NCBI GenBank assembly: GCA_037968495.1
Contig: JBBKVP010000020.1
Span: 1-64,000, forward strand
DNA from: Aestuarierythrobacter sp037968495
Lineage (GTDB): Bacteria > Pseudomonadota > Alphaproteobacteria > Sphingomonadales > Sphingomonadaceae
Direction of reading: 5' to 3'
Length of the DNA: 64,000 bases
The translations under genes and the position numbers were made by a program. The notes beneath the pieces were generated by a model. It was not told where the DNA came from. It did not search any database and worked only from the letters and a program-made list of their open reading frames with translations. Positions 51,590 through 60,705 of the stretch are shown here, piece after piece; the first letter of the stretch is position 1, and each line of letters starts with the position of its first letter.

Positions 51590-52039
51590 TCAGCTGACCG
51601 TTGCTTTAACAATCTTGCCCGGGCTCGCGGGTGGCTCGCCCTTGGGCAGTGCATCGACATGTTCCATGCCTTCTTCGACCTGGCCCCATGCAGTGTACTG
51701 GCCGTCCAAGAAATGTGCATCATCGAAGCAGATGAAGAACTGGCTGTTCGCGCTGTCAGGGTTCTGGCTACGCGCCATGCTGCAAGTGCCACGAACATGC
51801 GGTTCAGCGTTGAACTCGGCCTTGATATCAGGATGTTCGCTACCACCCATGCCTGTGCCGGTCGGATCGCCGCCCTGCGCCATGAAGCCGGGGATCACGC
51901 GGTGGAAAATAACGCCATCATAGAAGCCAGCCTTTGCCAGCGTAGTGATACGCTCGACATGGCCGGGCGCAAGATCGGGGCGCAGTTTGATCACTACGTC
52001 GCCTGTTTCTGTGGTGAGGGTGAGCTTTTGGTCAGCCAT
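51590..52039 (-). CDS. ppi: Cyclophilin-type peptidyl-prolyl isomerase
   Basis: A 149-residue cytoplasmic cyclophilin without signal peptide. The catalytic and binding-site stretches are complete: YDGVIFHRVIPGFMAQGGDP with the catalytic arginine, GTGMGGSEH, MARSQNPDSANSQFFICF and LDGQYTAWGQV. It isomerises Xaa-Pro bonds during folding. It is monocistronic, ending at the strong hairpin just downstream. Confidence 0.95.
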   Translation of the reverse strand: MADQKLTLTTETGDVVIKLRPDLAPGHVERITTLAKAGFYDGVIFHRVIPGFMAQGGDPTGTGMGGSEHPDIKAEFNAEPHVRGTCSMARSQNPDSANSQFFICFDDAHFLDGQYTAWGQVEEGMEHVDALPKGEPPASPGKIVKATVS

Positions 52040-52169
52040 TATCGGTAATCTCCTGTTGTGCCTATTCTCGTTTGGGGCCGATATAGTGCGCCATGCGCCA
52101 ATGTCACCCGCACCGCCCGAAAACGCATCTAAAAGTTGATTTTGAGGCTCATCTCCCTAGACGCACCCT

Positions 52170-53615
52170 ATGGCCGATAAAGACCGCGATGACCTGGCCC
52201 TGCTCGATCCGCAAAAGGCGGAGCATGAGCCGCGCCCGGATGACCGCGTCGATGATGAACGGCTGGATGAAGAAAACACGCTGAAGCCGAAATATGTCCG
52301 CAGCGTGGAAGATGCGCTGGAGGCTAATGATCAGCCGCGTGTTTACGAGCTGGTCGAACCGCTCCACCCCGCGGACATCGCCGACCTTTTCGAGCTATTG
52401 GGTGCAGGCGACCGCCGCGAACTAGCCGCCGCTATCACCGATTTGATGTCGAGCGAAGTCATCGCCGAACTCAACGATTATGTTCGCGAGGATATGATGG
52501 AGGCGCTGCCGGCCGAGGCTGTTGCCGACATCGCCGAGCAGCTTGAAACGGATGACGCCGTCCAGCTGATCGAGGATCTGGACGAAGAAGACCAAGCTGC
52601 CGTTCTTGCGGAAATGGAGCCGGAAGACCGCGCTGCGATTGAAAGCGCACTAGCCTATCCGGAGGAAACCGCTGGCCGGTTGATGCAGCGCGATATGGTC
52701 GCTGTGCCTGAACACCTTACCGTTGGTGGTCTAATCGATTTCCTACGGGCTGACCGCGATCTGCCAACTGATTTTCTCGAAGTGTTTATCGTCAACGAAC
52801 GCCATGTTCCGGTGGGCACTTGCCAATTGAGCTGGATTCTCCGCACGCCGCGCGATGTGCAGTTGGGCGATGTAATGAAGCGCGACCAAACCCTGATCCC
52901 CGTGATGATGGATCAGGAAGAAGCTGCGCTGATGTTCCAGAAATACGCGCTGATCTCTGCCGCAGTGGTGGACGACTCCGGGCGCCTCGTCGGCCAGATC
53001 ACCGTCGATGATATCGTTCACATCATTTCCGAAGAGGCCGGCGAAGACGCCTTGCTGATGTCGGGTGCAGGTGAAGGTGACATCAACGAACCGATCCGCG
53101 AAGCCTATAGCGCCCGCGTGCGCTGGCTAATTGCGAACCTTGGCACAGCTTTGGTCGCATCGCTGATTATCGCTGCATTCGGCACGGCAATCGAAAAGCT
53201 GGTGGCGCTCGCAATCCTGATGCCGATTGTCGCCAGCATCGGCGGCAATGCAGGCACACAAACCATGGCCGTGGCCGTCCGCGCCATCGCGATGAACCAG
53301 CTGACACGTTCGAACACCAAACGCATTTTGCTGAAGGAATTGCGCGTTGCTCTGCTCAATGGAGCGACAATTGCCGTGCTGATTGGCGTGGCCACCGCGC
53401 TTATCTTCACGCCTATGCTGGGCGCAGTGATAGCGACGGCGATGATCATCAACGTGGTGACTTCAGGCCTTGCCGGAGTGGTGGTGCCCGTGGCGTTCGA
53501 CCGATTGGGACAGGATCCCGCCGTGGCGAGCAGTGTATTCGTGACGATGATCACGGATTCGATGGGCTTCTTCGCGTTCCTTGGCCTTGCCGTTGCAACC
53601 GGGGTCGCGGGTTAA
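52170..53615 (+). CDS. mgtE: Magnesium transporter MgtE
   Basis: A 481-residue protein with the full MgtE layout: an acidic N domain (about 45-155, LVEPLHPADIADLFELL, ALPAEAVADIAEQLETDD), a CBS pair (about 160-285, IDFLRADRDLPTDF, QITVDDIVHIISEE) that senses intracellular Mg2+, and five C-terminal helices with IVASIGGNAGTQTMAVAVRA. No M-box or ykkC-like leader can be seen in the 130 bases upstream. DUF1489 follows after three bases. Confidence 0.94.
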   Translation: MADKDRDDLALLDPQKAEHEPRPDDRVDDERLDEENTLKPKYVRSVEDALEANDQPRVYELVEPLHPADIADLFELLGAGDRRELAAAITDLMSSEVIAELNDYVREDMMEALPAEAVADIAEQLETDDAVQLIEDLDEEDQAAVLAEMEPEDRAAIESALAYPEETAGRLMQRDMVAVPEHLTVGGLIDFLRADRDLPTDFLEVFIVNERHVPVGTCQLSWILRTPRDVQLGDVMKRDQTLIPVMMDQEEAALMFQKYALISAAVVDDSGRLVGQITVDDIVHIISEEAGEDALLMSGAGEGDINEPIREAYSARVRWLIANLGTALVASLIIAAFGTAIEKLVALAILMPIVASIGGNAGTQTMAVAVRAIAMNQLTRSNTKRILLKELRVALLNGATIAVLIGVATALIFTPMLGAVIATAMIINVVTSGLAGVVVPVAFDRLGQDPAVASSVFVTMITDSMGFFAFLGLAVATGVAG

Positions 53616-53618
53616 GCC

Positions 53619-54011
53619 ATGCCGCTCCACATGACCAAGATCGCTTTCCGCAGCGAGAGTATCCACACATTGCGCGCATGGCTGGAGGGGCAAGGCGAAA
53701 TAGCGCGCCTGACCACCAAGTACCGCCCCACCCGTTGGGAAGAAATGATCGGCGGCTCGCTCTACTGGATTCACGCCCACGCTCTTGTCGGCCGCAGCCC
53801 GATCTTGGGCTTTACAGAAACCGGCGACAAACGCTGGTTTATCGAACTGTCGCCCGAACTAATCGGCGTGCACCCCCGCCCCAAACGCGCCCATCAGGGC
53901 TGGCGTTATCTAAAAGGCGATCCCCCACCCGATGTGGCCGAAGGCGAGGATATTGGCGACGTGCTGCCGGGTAAGCTGATGGGCAAGTTGAATAGGCTCG
54001 GCTTGGTTTAA
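53619..54011 (+). CDS. DUF1489 family protein
   Basis: A 130-residue soluble protein, length typical of DUF1489, an alphaproteobacterial family of unknown function. Conserved-looking parts are TTKYRPTRWEEMIGGSLYWI, ALVGRSPILGF and GKLMGKLNRLGLV. It follows mgtE after three bases and is almost certainly in its transcript. Confidence 0.85.
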   Translation: MPLHMTKIAFRSESIHTLRAWLEGQGEIARLTTKYRPTRWEEMIGGSLYWIHAHALVGRSPILGFTETGDKRWFIELSPELIGVHPRPKRAHQGWRYLKGDPPPDVAEGEDIGDVLPGKLMGKLNRLGLV

Positions 54012-54021
54012 GAGACTAATT

Positions 54022-54047
54022 TCGCCTTCTGGGTGGAAAGCAGACAT
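54022..54047 (+). repeat. Degenerate copy of the dispersed palindrome family
   Basis: TCGCCTTCTGGGTGGAAAGCAGACAT keeps the TGGGTGG loop and right arm AAAGC(A/G)GAC of the family; the left arm has decayed. Confidence 0.55.
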
Positions 54048-54113
54048 TGGCAAAGCCTTGATGGGAAATCGATACGAAGATGCTGAGGGCTGACGCTTCG
54101 TCTTGAGTTGAGT

Positions 54114-55376
54114 TTATGGCCGGGTCTGACCGTCCCCAAAAACCAGATACTTAAAACTCGTCAGCTGTTCGAGACCGACCGGTCCTCGCGCGTGCATTTT
54201 GCCTGTGGCGATTCCAATTTCCGCTCCCATGCCGAATTCTCCGCCGTCAGAAAATTGCGTCGAGGCGTTGTGCATGACGACAGCACTGTCAATTGCGGTT
54301 AGAAACGTGCGGGCTGCATCTTGGTCCTCGGTGATGATCGCGTCAGTGTGACCTGATGACTGTTTCGTGATGAACTCAATACTTTCGCTGAGGCCAGATA
54401 CGACCTTGATCGATGCAATCGCATCCAGAAACTCGGTGCCGAAATCATCATCGCTCGCAGCTTTGATACGGCCATCCGCCTTCACAGCTATCGGATCGCC
54501 ACGGAATTCGCAGTCGGGCATCGCATCAAGGATCATAGGAATGGCGCGGGCAGCGACAGATTGATCAATCACGATACTTTCAGTCGCGCCGCACACACCG
54601 GTTCGCCGCAGTTTGGCATTGCGAACTATCGCGACGCCCTTGTCCAAATCTGCGGCGCTATGGATGTAGCTGTGGCAATTGCCATCAAGATGCAGGAGCG
54701 TCGGCACCTTTGCCTGATCACGCACTAGCTCTACCAGACCGCGCCCCCCGCGCGGGATAACAAGATCGACTGTATCGACGGCCTGCAGCAGCTCGGCGAC
54801 CGCTTCGCGTGCAGTGGTCTGGACGGTTTGCACGGCGTCTTCCGGAAGGCCCGCGTGCTTTAGCCCGGCCCGCATGCACCCAACAATTGTGCGGGTGGAA
54901 TGACGGCTGTCGGAACCACCGCGCAAAATCACCGCATTGCCGGACTTGAGGCAAAGAGCGCTTGCATCGGCGCCGACATTGGGGCGCGATTCGTAGATCA
55001 TGCCGATGACGCCAATGGGGACAGCGACGCGCTCAATCGTAAGCCCGTTGGGCCGTTGAAACTCGGCGAGGCGGCGACCAACAGGGTCCGGCAGCTTGGC
55101 GATCTCATCGAGCGCGTCGGCCATGGCTGCGATGCGTTTTGCGTCCAGCATCAGCCGATCAATAAATGATGCAGGCTTTTTGTCGCGAACGCTTTCGACA
55201 TCTTTTTCATTGGCAACGATCAGATCATCAGTCGCTTCACGAAGAGCTTTTGCGGCTCCGGTCAGCGCGAGATTTTTTTGATCCGTGGTCGCGCCAAGCA
55301 ACAGCCGCGAGGCTGTGCGTGCACGCTCTCCAAGCTGAGCTATGTGGGTTTTCGGATCGAGTTTCTGGTCAGTCAT
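54114..55376 (-). CDS. proA: Glutamate-5-semialdehyde dehydrogenase
   Basis: Second enzyme of proline synthesis, reducing glutamyl phosphate with NADPH. The 420 residues are complete: RPNGLTIERVAVPIGVIGMI (part), ESRPNVGADASALCLKSGNA (part), ILRGGSDSRHSTRT, the catalytic cysteine in RRTGVCGATES, and LHNASTQFSDGGEFGMGAEIG-type MHNASTQFSDGGEFGMGAEI (partial motif). GGAG precedes the ATG. It follows proC by 39 bases on the same strand. Confidence 0.95.
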   Translation of the reverse strand: MTDQKLDPKTHIAQLGERARTASRLLLGATTDQKNLALTGAAKALREATDDLIVANEKDVESVRDKKPASFIDRLMLDAKRIAAMADALDEIAKLPDPVGRRLAEFQRPNGLTIERVAVPIGVIGMIYESRPNVGADASALCLKSGNAVILRGGSDSRHSTRTIVGCMRAGLKHAGLPEDAVQTVQTTAREAVAELLQAVDTVDLVIPRGGRGLVELVRDQAKVPTLLHLDGNCHSYIHSAADLDKGVAIVRNAKLRRTGVCGATESIVIDQSVAARAIPMILDAMPDCEFRGDPIAVKADGRIKAASDDDFGTEFLDAIASIKVVSGLSESIEFITKQSSGHTDAIITEDQDAARTFLTAIDSAVVMHNASTQFSDGGEFGMGAEIGIATGKMHARGPVGLEQLTSFKYLVFGDGQTRP

Positions 55377-55415
55377 GGCTGCTCCATTCGTATTTCATTT
55401 GTGGCCGCGCGCCGA

Positions 55416-56204
55416 TTATCTAAGGCTAACCGCGCGCTCGTATGCCGATTTAAGTGTATTGGTGAAAAGTTGGTCCAGATCGTTTGATCCGTTCAGCGAA
55501 TTTAGACCTGCCTCGGTTGTGCCATTCTTGCTGGTCACCGAATTGCGCAACTCTTCGAGCGACAGCGGACTCTGCTGCGCCATTTCGATTGCCCCACGCA
55601 TCGTATTCAGAACCATCGCAATGCCCTCCTCTTCTGAAAACCCCAGACCGGTCGCTGCTTGCGCAAAGGAACGGGCGATTTCGAAAACATATCCGGGACC
55701 TGAGCCTGCGATAGCGGTTAAACGGTCCAATTCATCCTCGTTGCCCACTACCATGGCAGTGCCTACCCGCTCCATCATGGACCTTGCGTGGTCTAGTTGT
55801 TCGCCGCCGACATTCTTACTGGCGCAGATGCCGCTAACACCCTTGCCAATGGCGGCCGGCATGTTGGGCATGACGCGGATTACGGGAATGCCGTTCATAG
55901 CAGCTCGAAGGCGTTCAATTGAGCAACCGGCGGCAATAGAAAGCAAATATCCGCCGGGGGTGAACATTCCGCTGTAGTTTGGCAAAACGGTGTCGATCAT
56001 CTGCGGCTTGATCGCCGCGACGATCACATCGAAGCGTTGACCCGCGATTTTCTCACGATCGGAGACAAGCGCAACTTCGCCTGGAATAGTATCTGTTGCG
56101 CGGTCAAGCCTGGGATCGACAATAGTGAATGATTCATCACCGCTAAGCCAACCAGAAAGCAATGCGCGACCCATTTTTCCGCATCCTATAAGTAAGATAT
56201 TCAA
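55416..56204 (-). CDS. proC: Pyrroline-5-carboxylate reductase
   Basis: Last step of proline synthesis, NAD(P)H reduction of P5C. The 262-residue protein has the N-terminal dinucleotide fold ILLIGCGKMGRALLSGWL, FDVIVAAIKPQMI, VIRVMPNMPAAIGKGV and GSGPGYVFEIARSF. The start is TTG at 56204 with GGAG eight bases upstream; no ATG precedes the fold. It is divergent from proB and upstream of proA. Confidence 0.93.
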   Translation of the reverse strand: MNILLIGCGKMGRALLSGWLSGDESFTIVDPRLDRATDTIPGEVALVSDREKIAGQRFDVIVAAIKPQMIDTVLPNYSGMFTPGGYLLSIAAGCSIERLRAAMNGIPVIRVMPNMPAAIGKGVSGICASKNVGGEQLDHARSMMERVGTAMVVGNEDELDRLTAIAGSGPGYVFEIARSFAQAATGLGFSEEEGIAMVLNTMRGAIEMAQQSPLSLEELRNSVTSKNGTTEAGLNSLNGSNDLDQLFTNTLKSAYERAVSLR

Positions 56205-56410
56205 CTACACGCTCCTGTGTAAGTATTTCATCAAGATGTTTTGTAAATTCGTAGGGCACTAAATCTTCTAGTAATTTTGAGTGCTTCTGAAATTATTGAG
56301 CTCCGCATTGTAAAAATTTTTGCTGTGCAATTCCATATTGGTGGTTGTGCGCTGCACAATGGATAATTAGTTAGATGTCAGTGAAATTCAAGATTGAATG
56401 AAGGCTTAGT
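56205..56410. promoter_or_regulatory. AT-rich divergent promoter region between proC-proA and proB
   Basis: These 206 bases separate the two divergent proline units and must hold both promoters. The stretch is markedly AT-rich for this genome. It contains an imperfect dyad around TTGTGCGCTGCACAATGG (56345-56362): TTGTGC and GCACAA are exact inverted repeats separated by GCT-like bases, a plausible operator half-site pair. No known regulator can be named. Confidence 0.4.
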
Positions 56411-57559
56411 GTGTCAAACCCAAGAAAACGAATCGTCATCAAAATCGGATCAGGCTTGCTGGCAAATCAGGATCGCCTGACGCCGCGATTTGGGTTTTTG
56501 CAGCGCTTGCTTGAGGACGTGGCGCGGCTGCGCGACGACGGCTACGATGTGATTATTGCGTCATCGGGAGCGGTCGCGTTGGGCTTAAACACCATTGGCG
56601 TGCGGCCAGAGGACGCAGGCGTTAGCGATAAACAAGCAGCGGCGGCATGCGGAATGCCGCTTCTTCTCAATGCCTATAAGCAAGTGGGACTCGAATTTGG
56701 ATTTGAGATTTCGCAGATTTTGCTGACTCTTGGTGATTTTGAGAGTCACAGCCGCTTTCTCAATGTGCGCAACACCGTCAACCGGTTACTTGAATCGCGA
56801 ATAGTACCGATCGTGAATGAGAACGACACAATTACCACCGAAGAAATCCGTGTCGGCGACAACGATAGGCTTGGCGCAAAAATCGCGCAGATGGTCGGTG
56901 CGGAGGATTTTATCATCCTCACCGGCGTGGATGGTCTGTATGATCGTGAGCCCTCGCAAGAAGGCGCGCAGCTGGTCGAGGAAGTTCACGACGTCACCGG
57001 TTTCCTTGAAGCTGCGTCGGGGATGAGTGCACTCGGATCTGGGGGGATGCTAACGAAGTTGCAGGCGGTCAACATGGCGCAAAATGCTGGCTGCACAGCC
57101 TATATTGCCAACGGTGAGGCCGATTATCCGCTGACCAGCGTTCTCAATGGAACTCGCAAATGCACGAAATGTATCGCCAACCCTGAACCGGTATCGCTTT
57201 GGGATGCTTGGTTGGCTGATCGCCTACAGATGGCGGGCAGCTTAGTCCTGAACAAAGGAGCGGCTGAGCGCCTCGGTGATGAAGACCCTATCCTGCGCGG
57301 CGAAGTCGCCAACGTGGTCGGCGATTTCAAACGCGGCGACGTGCTCCATATCTATGATGAAGACGGAAATGAACTTGCGCGGGGCCTGTCTGACTTCACT
57401 TCAGAAGAATCGCGGATAATGATCAACAATCAGGACATTCCGGCCGAACAACTGTTAGGCTATAAGAGCAGGGCCGAATTCATTCGACCGCAGAATTTGG
57501 TGAAAGTTGAAAATCGGCATTTGGCGTGGGAAGCGCCGGAAGATTGCTCAACCACTTAG
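56411..57559 (+). CDS. proB: Glutamate 5-kinase
   Basis: First enzyme of proline synthesis. From GTG 56411, 382 residues: an amino acid kinase domain (IVIKIGSGLLANQD, IIASSGAVALGLNTIG, PIVNENDTITTEEIRVGDND (in part), ALGSGGMLTKLQA) and a C-terminal PUA domain (GSLVLNKGAAERLGDEDPIL (in part), RGEVANVVGDFKRGDVLHIY). The PUA domain is present as in E. coli ProB, where it tunes proline feedback. Grouping of proB with proC and proA in divergent units makes a self-contained pathway. Confidence 0.94.
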   Translation: MSNPRKRIVIKIGSGLLANQDRLTPRFGFLQRLLEDVARLRDDGYDVIIASSGAVALGLNTIGVRPEDAGVSDKQAAAACGMPLLLNAYKQVGLEFGFEISQILLTLGDFESHSRFLNVRNTVNRLLESRIVPIVNENDTITTEEIRVGDNDRLGAKIAQMVGAEDFIILTGVDGLYDREPSQEGAQLVEEVHDVTGFLEAASGMSALGSGGMLTKLQAVNMAQNAGCTAYIANGEADYPLTSVLNGTRKCTKCIANPEPVSLWDAWLADRLQMAGSLVLNKGAAERLGDEDPILRGEVANVVGDFKRGDVLHIYDEDGNELARGLSDFTSEESRIMINNQDIPAEQLLGYKSRAEFIRPQNLVKVENRHLAWEAPEDCSTT

Positions 57560-57684
57560 TTCAGGGGTGATCATCGGAGGCCGGGAACGAATGAGTCACG
57601 GCCAAGACTGCTAAAAGGGACGCAACAGCCGCAAGCGAAATACAATCCGGCGGGGCTTCTCGCTCAATTGGGCATGGGTAATAG

Positions 57685-57718
57685 GTCCGAGTTTGGGTCG
57701 TTAGCAGTCATTCGCAGT
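57685..57718 (+). repeat. Variant copy of the dispersed palindrome (TCGTT loop type)
   Basis: GTCCGAGTTTGGGTCGTTAG followed by CAGTCATTCGCAGT matches the TGGGTCGTTAGC variant seen at 59468 and 60955; the arms are imperfect. Confidence 0.5.
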
Positions 57719-57733
57719 TTTGAGCCGCCCTAC

Positions 57734-57758
57734 GTCCGCTTTTGGGTGGAAAGCGGAC
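57734..57758 (+). repeat. Best copy of the dispersed palindrome family
   Basis: GTCCGCTTT (57734-57742) and AAAGCGGAC (57750-57758) form a perfect nine-base stem around the loop TGGGTGG. It lies between proB and the persulfide dioxygenase gene. Confidence 0.75.
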
Positions 57759-57831
57759 TCGAACTAGGAGTGGAATGGGTCTATGCCCCATAACCCTTCG
57801 TTTGCGGAGCTTCTAGTCAGGGAGAATTGCA

Positions 57832-58905
57832 GTGCTAATCTTCCGACAGTTGTTTGATCAACAATCTTCAACCTACACCTATCTTCTCGCCGATCGGGCC
57901 AGTCGCGAGGCCATACTTATTGATCCCGTCTTTGAGCAGGTTCCTCGCGAAATTGCCCTGATCGAAGAGTTGGGGTTAAAATTATATGCATCGCTTGAGA
58001 CCCACGTCCATGCAGACCATGTGACTGGCGCGTGGATGCTGAGAGACCAACTTAAAAGCAAGATTGCTATTTCTGCCAGTTCGGGTGTCGAGGGTTCCGA
58101 CGTTCTCTTATCGGACGGCGACAGACTTAGCTTTGGAGATCGTTACGTGACTGCGATGTCCACGCCAGGCCACACAAACGGCTGCTCGACTTTCGTGCTC
58201 GATGACAGCTCGATGGCGTTCACTGGAGACTGTCTACTAATCAGGGGATGTGGTAGAACCGATTTCCAGCACGGCGACCCAGCTGTCCTGTATAGTTCCG
58301 TGCACGACAAGATATTTTCCTTGCAGGACGAATGCCTAATCTACCCAGGTCACGACTATCACGGTTCGACGGTGACAAGCGTTGGTGAAGAGAAGGCCTA
58401 CAATCCACGCTTGGGCTCGGATATCGGCATGGAAGATTTTCGCGGCTATATGCTCAACCTTGGGCTTGCCCATCCGAAGCAGATTGATATCGCAGTTCCT
58501 GCCAACATGCAGTGCGGTAAGCCCCAAAGGTCCGAATTGTTTCAGGTAGGACCCGGTTGGGCGCCTCTGAATTTCACATACGCGGGCCTCTGGGAGTTGC
58601 AGCCGGCATGGCTCGAGGAGCATCGAAAGGAAGTACAAATAATTGATGTCCGCGAGCAGAGCGAATTTACCGGCATTTTGGGCCACATCGTAGGGGCGCG
58701 ACTCATTCCTCTAGGGCAGCTGAAAGCTTCTGCGGTTTCGATCGAAAAGGACAGGCCAGTCGTTACAGTTTGCCGCTCCGGTGCAAGATCTGCCCAAGCG
58801 GCATTTATGCTCGAAAAAGAAGGCTTTGGTAGGGTTGCCAACCTGGCAGGCGGCATGCTTCGATGGCGGACTCAGCGATTGCCAGTTGAGGGTGCCGAAG
58901 AATAG
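57832..58905 (+). CDS. Persulfide dioxygenase-rhodanese fusion
   Basis: A 357-residue two-domain protein from GTG 57832 (GGGAGA upstream). Residues 1-235 are an ETHE1-like metallo-beta-lactamase fold with the mononuclear iron site in ETHVHADHVTGA, STPGHTNGCSTFVL, FTGDCLLIRGCGRTDFQHGD and YPGHDY. Residues 260-350 are a rhodanese domain with the active cysteine in TVCRSGARSAQAAFML. The fusion oxidises glutathione persulfide to sulfite and moves sulfane sulfur to form thiosulfate. It works downstream of the sulfide:quinone oxidoreductase encoded nearby. Confidence 0.92.
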   Translation: MLIFRQLFDQQSSTYTYLLADRASREAILIDPVFEQVPREIALIEELGLKLYASLETHVHADHVTGAWMLRDQLKSKIAISASSGVEGSDVLLSDGDRLSFGDRYVTAMSTPGHTNGCSTFVLDDSSMAFTGDCLLIRGCGRTDFQHGDPAVLYSSVHDKIFSLQDECLIYPGHDYHGSTVTSVGEEKAYNPRLGSDIGMEDFRGYMLNLGLAHPKQIDIAVPANMQCGKPQRSELFQVGPGWAPLNFTYAGLWELQPAWLEEHRKEVQIIDVREQSEFTGILGHIVGARLIPLGQLKASAVSIEKDRPVVTVCRSGARSAQAAFMLEKEGFGRVANLAGGMLRWRTQRLPVEGAEE

Positions 58906-59072
58906 CAATTGGCCATGCTCATATTGTTCGCAAATCCGGGGGAAAGCGAACTTTTCTGTGCTTACCGTAGCCTCATGAGCGCGCCTGATATTTTGCCACT
59001 CGAATGTCCGAACTGGACTAGCTGACTGCAAGCGGGGCTTGATAAGCCCCGCCTAACCATCGACTTGGAAGA

Positions 59073-59312
59073 TTAATCCGAGGGGAAGTTGTCTCGCGCA
59101 GCGAGCGCCGCGATTTCGGCATATGTCAGGCGGTGATCCCCCGCCTTCTCGATTACATATTCACTCCGCTTTTCCGCTGGAAGCATCATCACATGCCGCA
59201 CCAGTTCAGCCAAAGCACCGTGGCGGATAATCTTTGTAGCATATAGCAAGCCGCCGCCATCATCAGCACGGTGCAAAGTGCAATAAGCTTCCCAGTCTAT
59301 CGGTTCACTCAT
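59073..59312 (-). CDS. Hypothetical small protein
   Basis: Seventy-nine residues, soluble, starting MSEPIDWEAYCTLHRADDGG and ending with a helical segment (RLTYAEIAALAARDNF). The composition and codon use look genuine and no better frame overlaps it. It lies between the persulfide dioxygenase and SQR genes, on the SQR strand but downstream of it. No family is recognised. Confidence 0.55.
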   Translation of the reverse strand: MSEPIDWEAYCTLHRADDGGGLLYATKIIRHGALAELVRHVMMLPAEKRSEYVIEKAGDHRLTYAEIAALAARDNFPSD

Positions 59313-59467
59313 TCAAGCGCACTCCACACATTGCCTAATCTACAACAGCCTAGCAGGATACCATAAGCACATAAAGGAGCTCTGAGACCTAATGCAGCGC
59401 CGAGCGTAATTGGTGAGATAGGCTAATGGATCGCTATCTTTCGATTTGTGATGCTGACCGTCGGAAA

Positions 59468-59492
59468 CTGGGTCGTTAGCTGACTGGCCGCT
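59468..59492 (+). repeat. Dispersed palindrome variant overlapping the SQR stop codon
   Basis: CTGGGTCGTTAGC followed by TGACTGGCCGCT is identical to 60955-60979 except for one base, in the same orientation. It contains the SQR stop codon and last codons on the minus strand. Confidence 0.6.
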
Positions 59493-60705
59493 CATGGGGC
59501 TTAGCCAGCCACTCATGGCCCTTGAGCATGCCGTTCCAGTAGATCCACGGCAGCACTTCGGATTTTAGCAACCAGGACAACCTGGCGGGGCGCGTCCCGT
59601 CGATCAACCAATTGGGGAAGCTGGGCAGAAGCTTGCCGCCATAGCCAAATTCAGCAAGCACGATTTTGCCGCGCTCGACGGTCAATGGGCAGGAGCCGTA
59701 GCCGTCATAATCTGCGGCGGGCTGCTTGCCATCAAGTACTGCGAGCGCATTAAATGCGACAATCGGTGCCTGTTTACGAGCGGCGGCCATCGTTTTGGCA
59801 TTGGGCATCGAACCTGCATCTCCGAGGCCGAAGATGTTCGGATATTTGACGTGCTGCATCGTAAATTGGTCGACATCGACAAAACCGCTTTCGGCAGCGA
59901 GCGGGCTCTCCGCCACAAATTGCGGCGCGACCTGAGGCGGCACGACATGCAGCATGTCGAATTCGCGTGTCACCAGCCCGTCTGTCGTCTCGAAGGTTGC
60001 AGTTTTTGCTGCGCCGTCAACTGCAACCAATTTCGACCCAAGCTTCAGATCGATGCCGTAGCGTTCGACATATTCCATCAGCGCCGGGACATAGGCTTCG
60101 ACGCCGAACAAGACGCCGCCAGCATTGCAGAATTCCACCTCGATGTCGCCCAGAACACCGCGATCTTCCCACGCATTGCAGGATAGGTACATCGCCTTTT
60201 GCGGCGCGCCGGCGCATTTGATCGGCATGGGCGGCTGACTGAAGATCGCGCGGCCTGACTTCAGATTCTTGACCAGTTCCCACGTATAGGGCGCCAGATC
60301 GTAGCGATAATTGGATGTTACCCCGTGCTTTCCCATCGACTCTTTCAGGCCTTCGATTTGCTCCCAAGCAAGCCGGATACCTGGAGCGACCACCAAGAGT
60401 TTGTAGGTGAGGACAGTCCCATCATCGAGCGTGACCTGATTATCGTCAGGTTGGAAAGTGGCCGCCGACTTTTTGATCCATTTTAGACCTTTGGGCATGA
60501 CGCTTGCGGTCGTGCGACGCGTGACCGGCGCATCGAAAACGCCGCCGCCAACCATCGTCCAGCCAGGCTGGTAGTAATGGTCTTCACTAGGCTCGATCAC
60601 CGCGATATCTAGCGAATGTCGCCGTTTGAGAAGCGATGCAGCTGTCGCGATCCCAGCGGATCCACCACCAATAATAACAACATCGTGAGACAAGGCGTTC
60701 GACAT
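59476..60705 (-). CDS. sqr: Sulfide:quinone oxidoreductase
   Basis: A 409-residue membrane-associated flavoprotein that oxidises sulfide to persulfide or polysulfide and reduces quinone. ATG 60705 is preceded by AGGAGA. FAD motifs are VVIIGGGSAGIATAASLLKR at the N-terminus and IFGLGDAGSMPNAKT. The two redox cysteines expected in type II SQRs are seen in MPIKCAGAPQKAM and GYGSCPLTVERG; the third cysteine of type I enzymes is lacking. The C-terminal WLLKSEVLPWIYWNGMLKG is an amphipathic membrane anchor. It pairs with the persulfide dioxygenase 570 bases away. Confidence 0.92.
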   Translation of the reverse strand: MSNALSHDVVIIGGGSAGIATAASLLKRRHSLDIAVIEPSEDHYYQPGWTMVGGGVFDAPVTRRTTASVMPKGLKWIKKSAATFQPDDNQVTLDDGTVLTYKLLVVAPGIRLAWEQIEGLKESMGKHGVTSNYRYDLAPYTWELVKNLKSGRAIFSQPPMPIKCAGAPQKAMYLSCNAWEDRGVLGDIEVEFCNAGGVLFGVEAYVPALMEYVERYGIDLKLGSKLVAVDGAAKTATFETTDGLVTREFDMLHVVPPQVAPQFVAESPLAAESGFVDVDQFTMQHVKYPNIFGLGDAGSMPNAKTMAAARKQAPIVAFNALAVLDGKQPAADYDGYGSCPLTVERGKIVLAEFGYGGKLLPSFPNWLIDGTRPARLSWLLKSEVLPWIYWNGMLKGHEWLAKPHERPVS

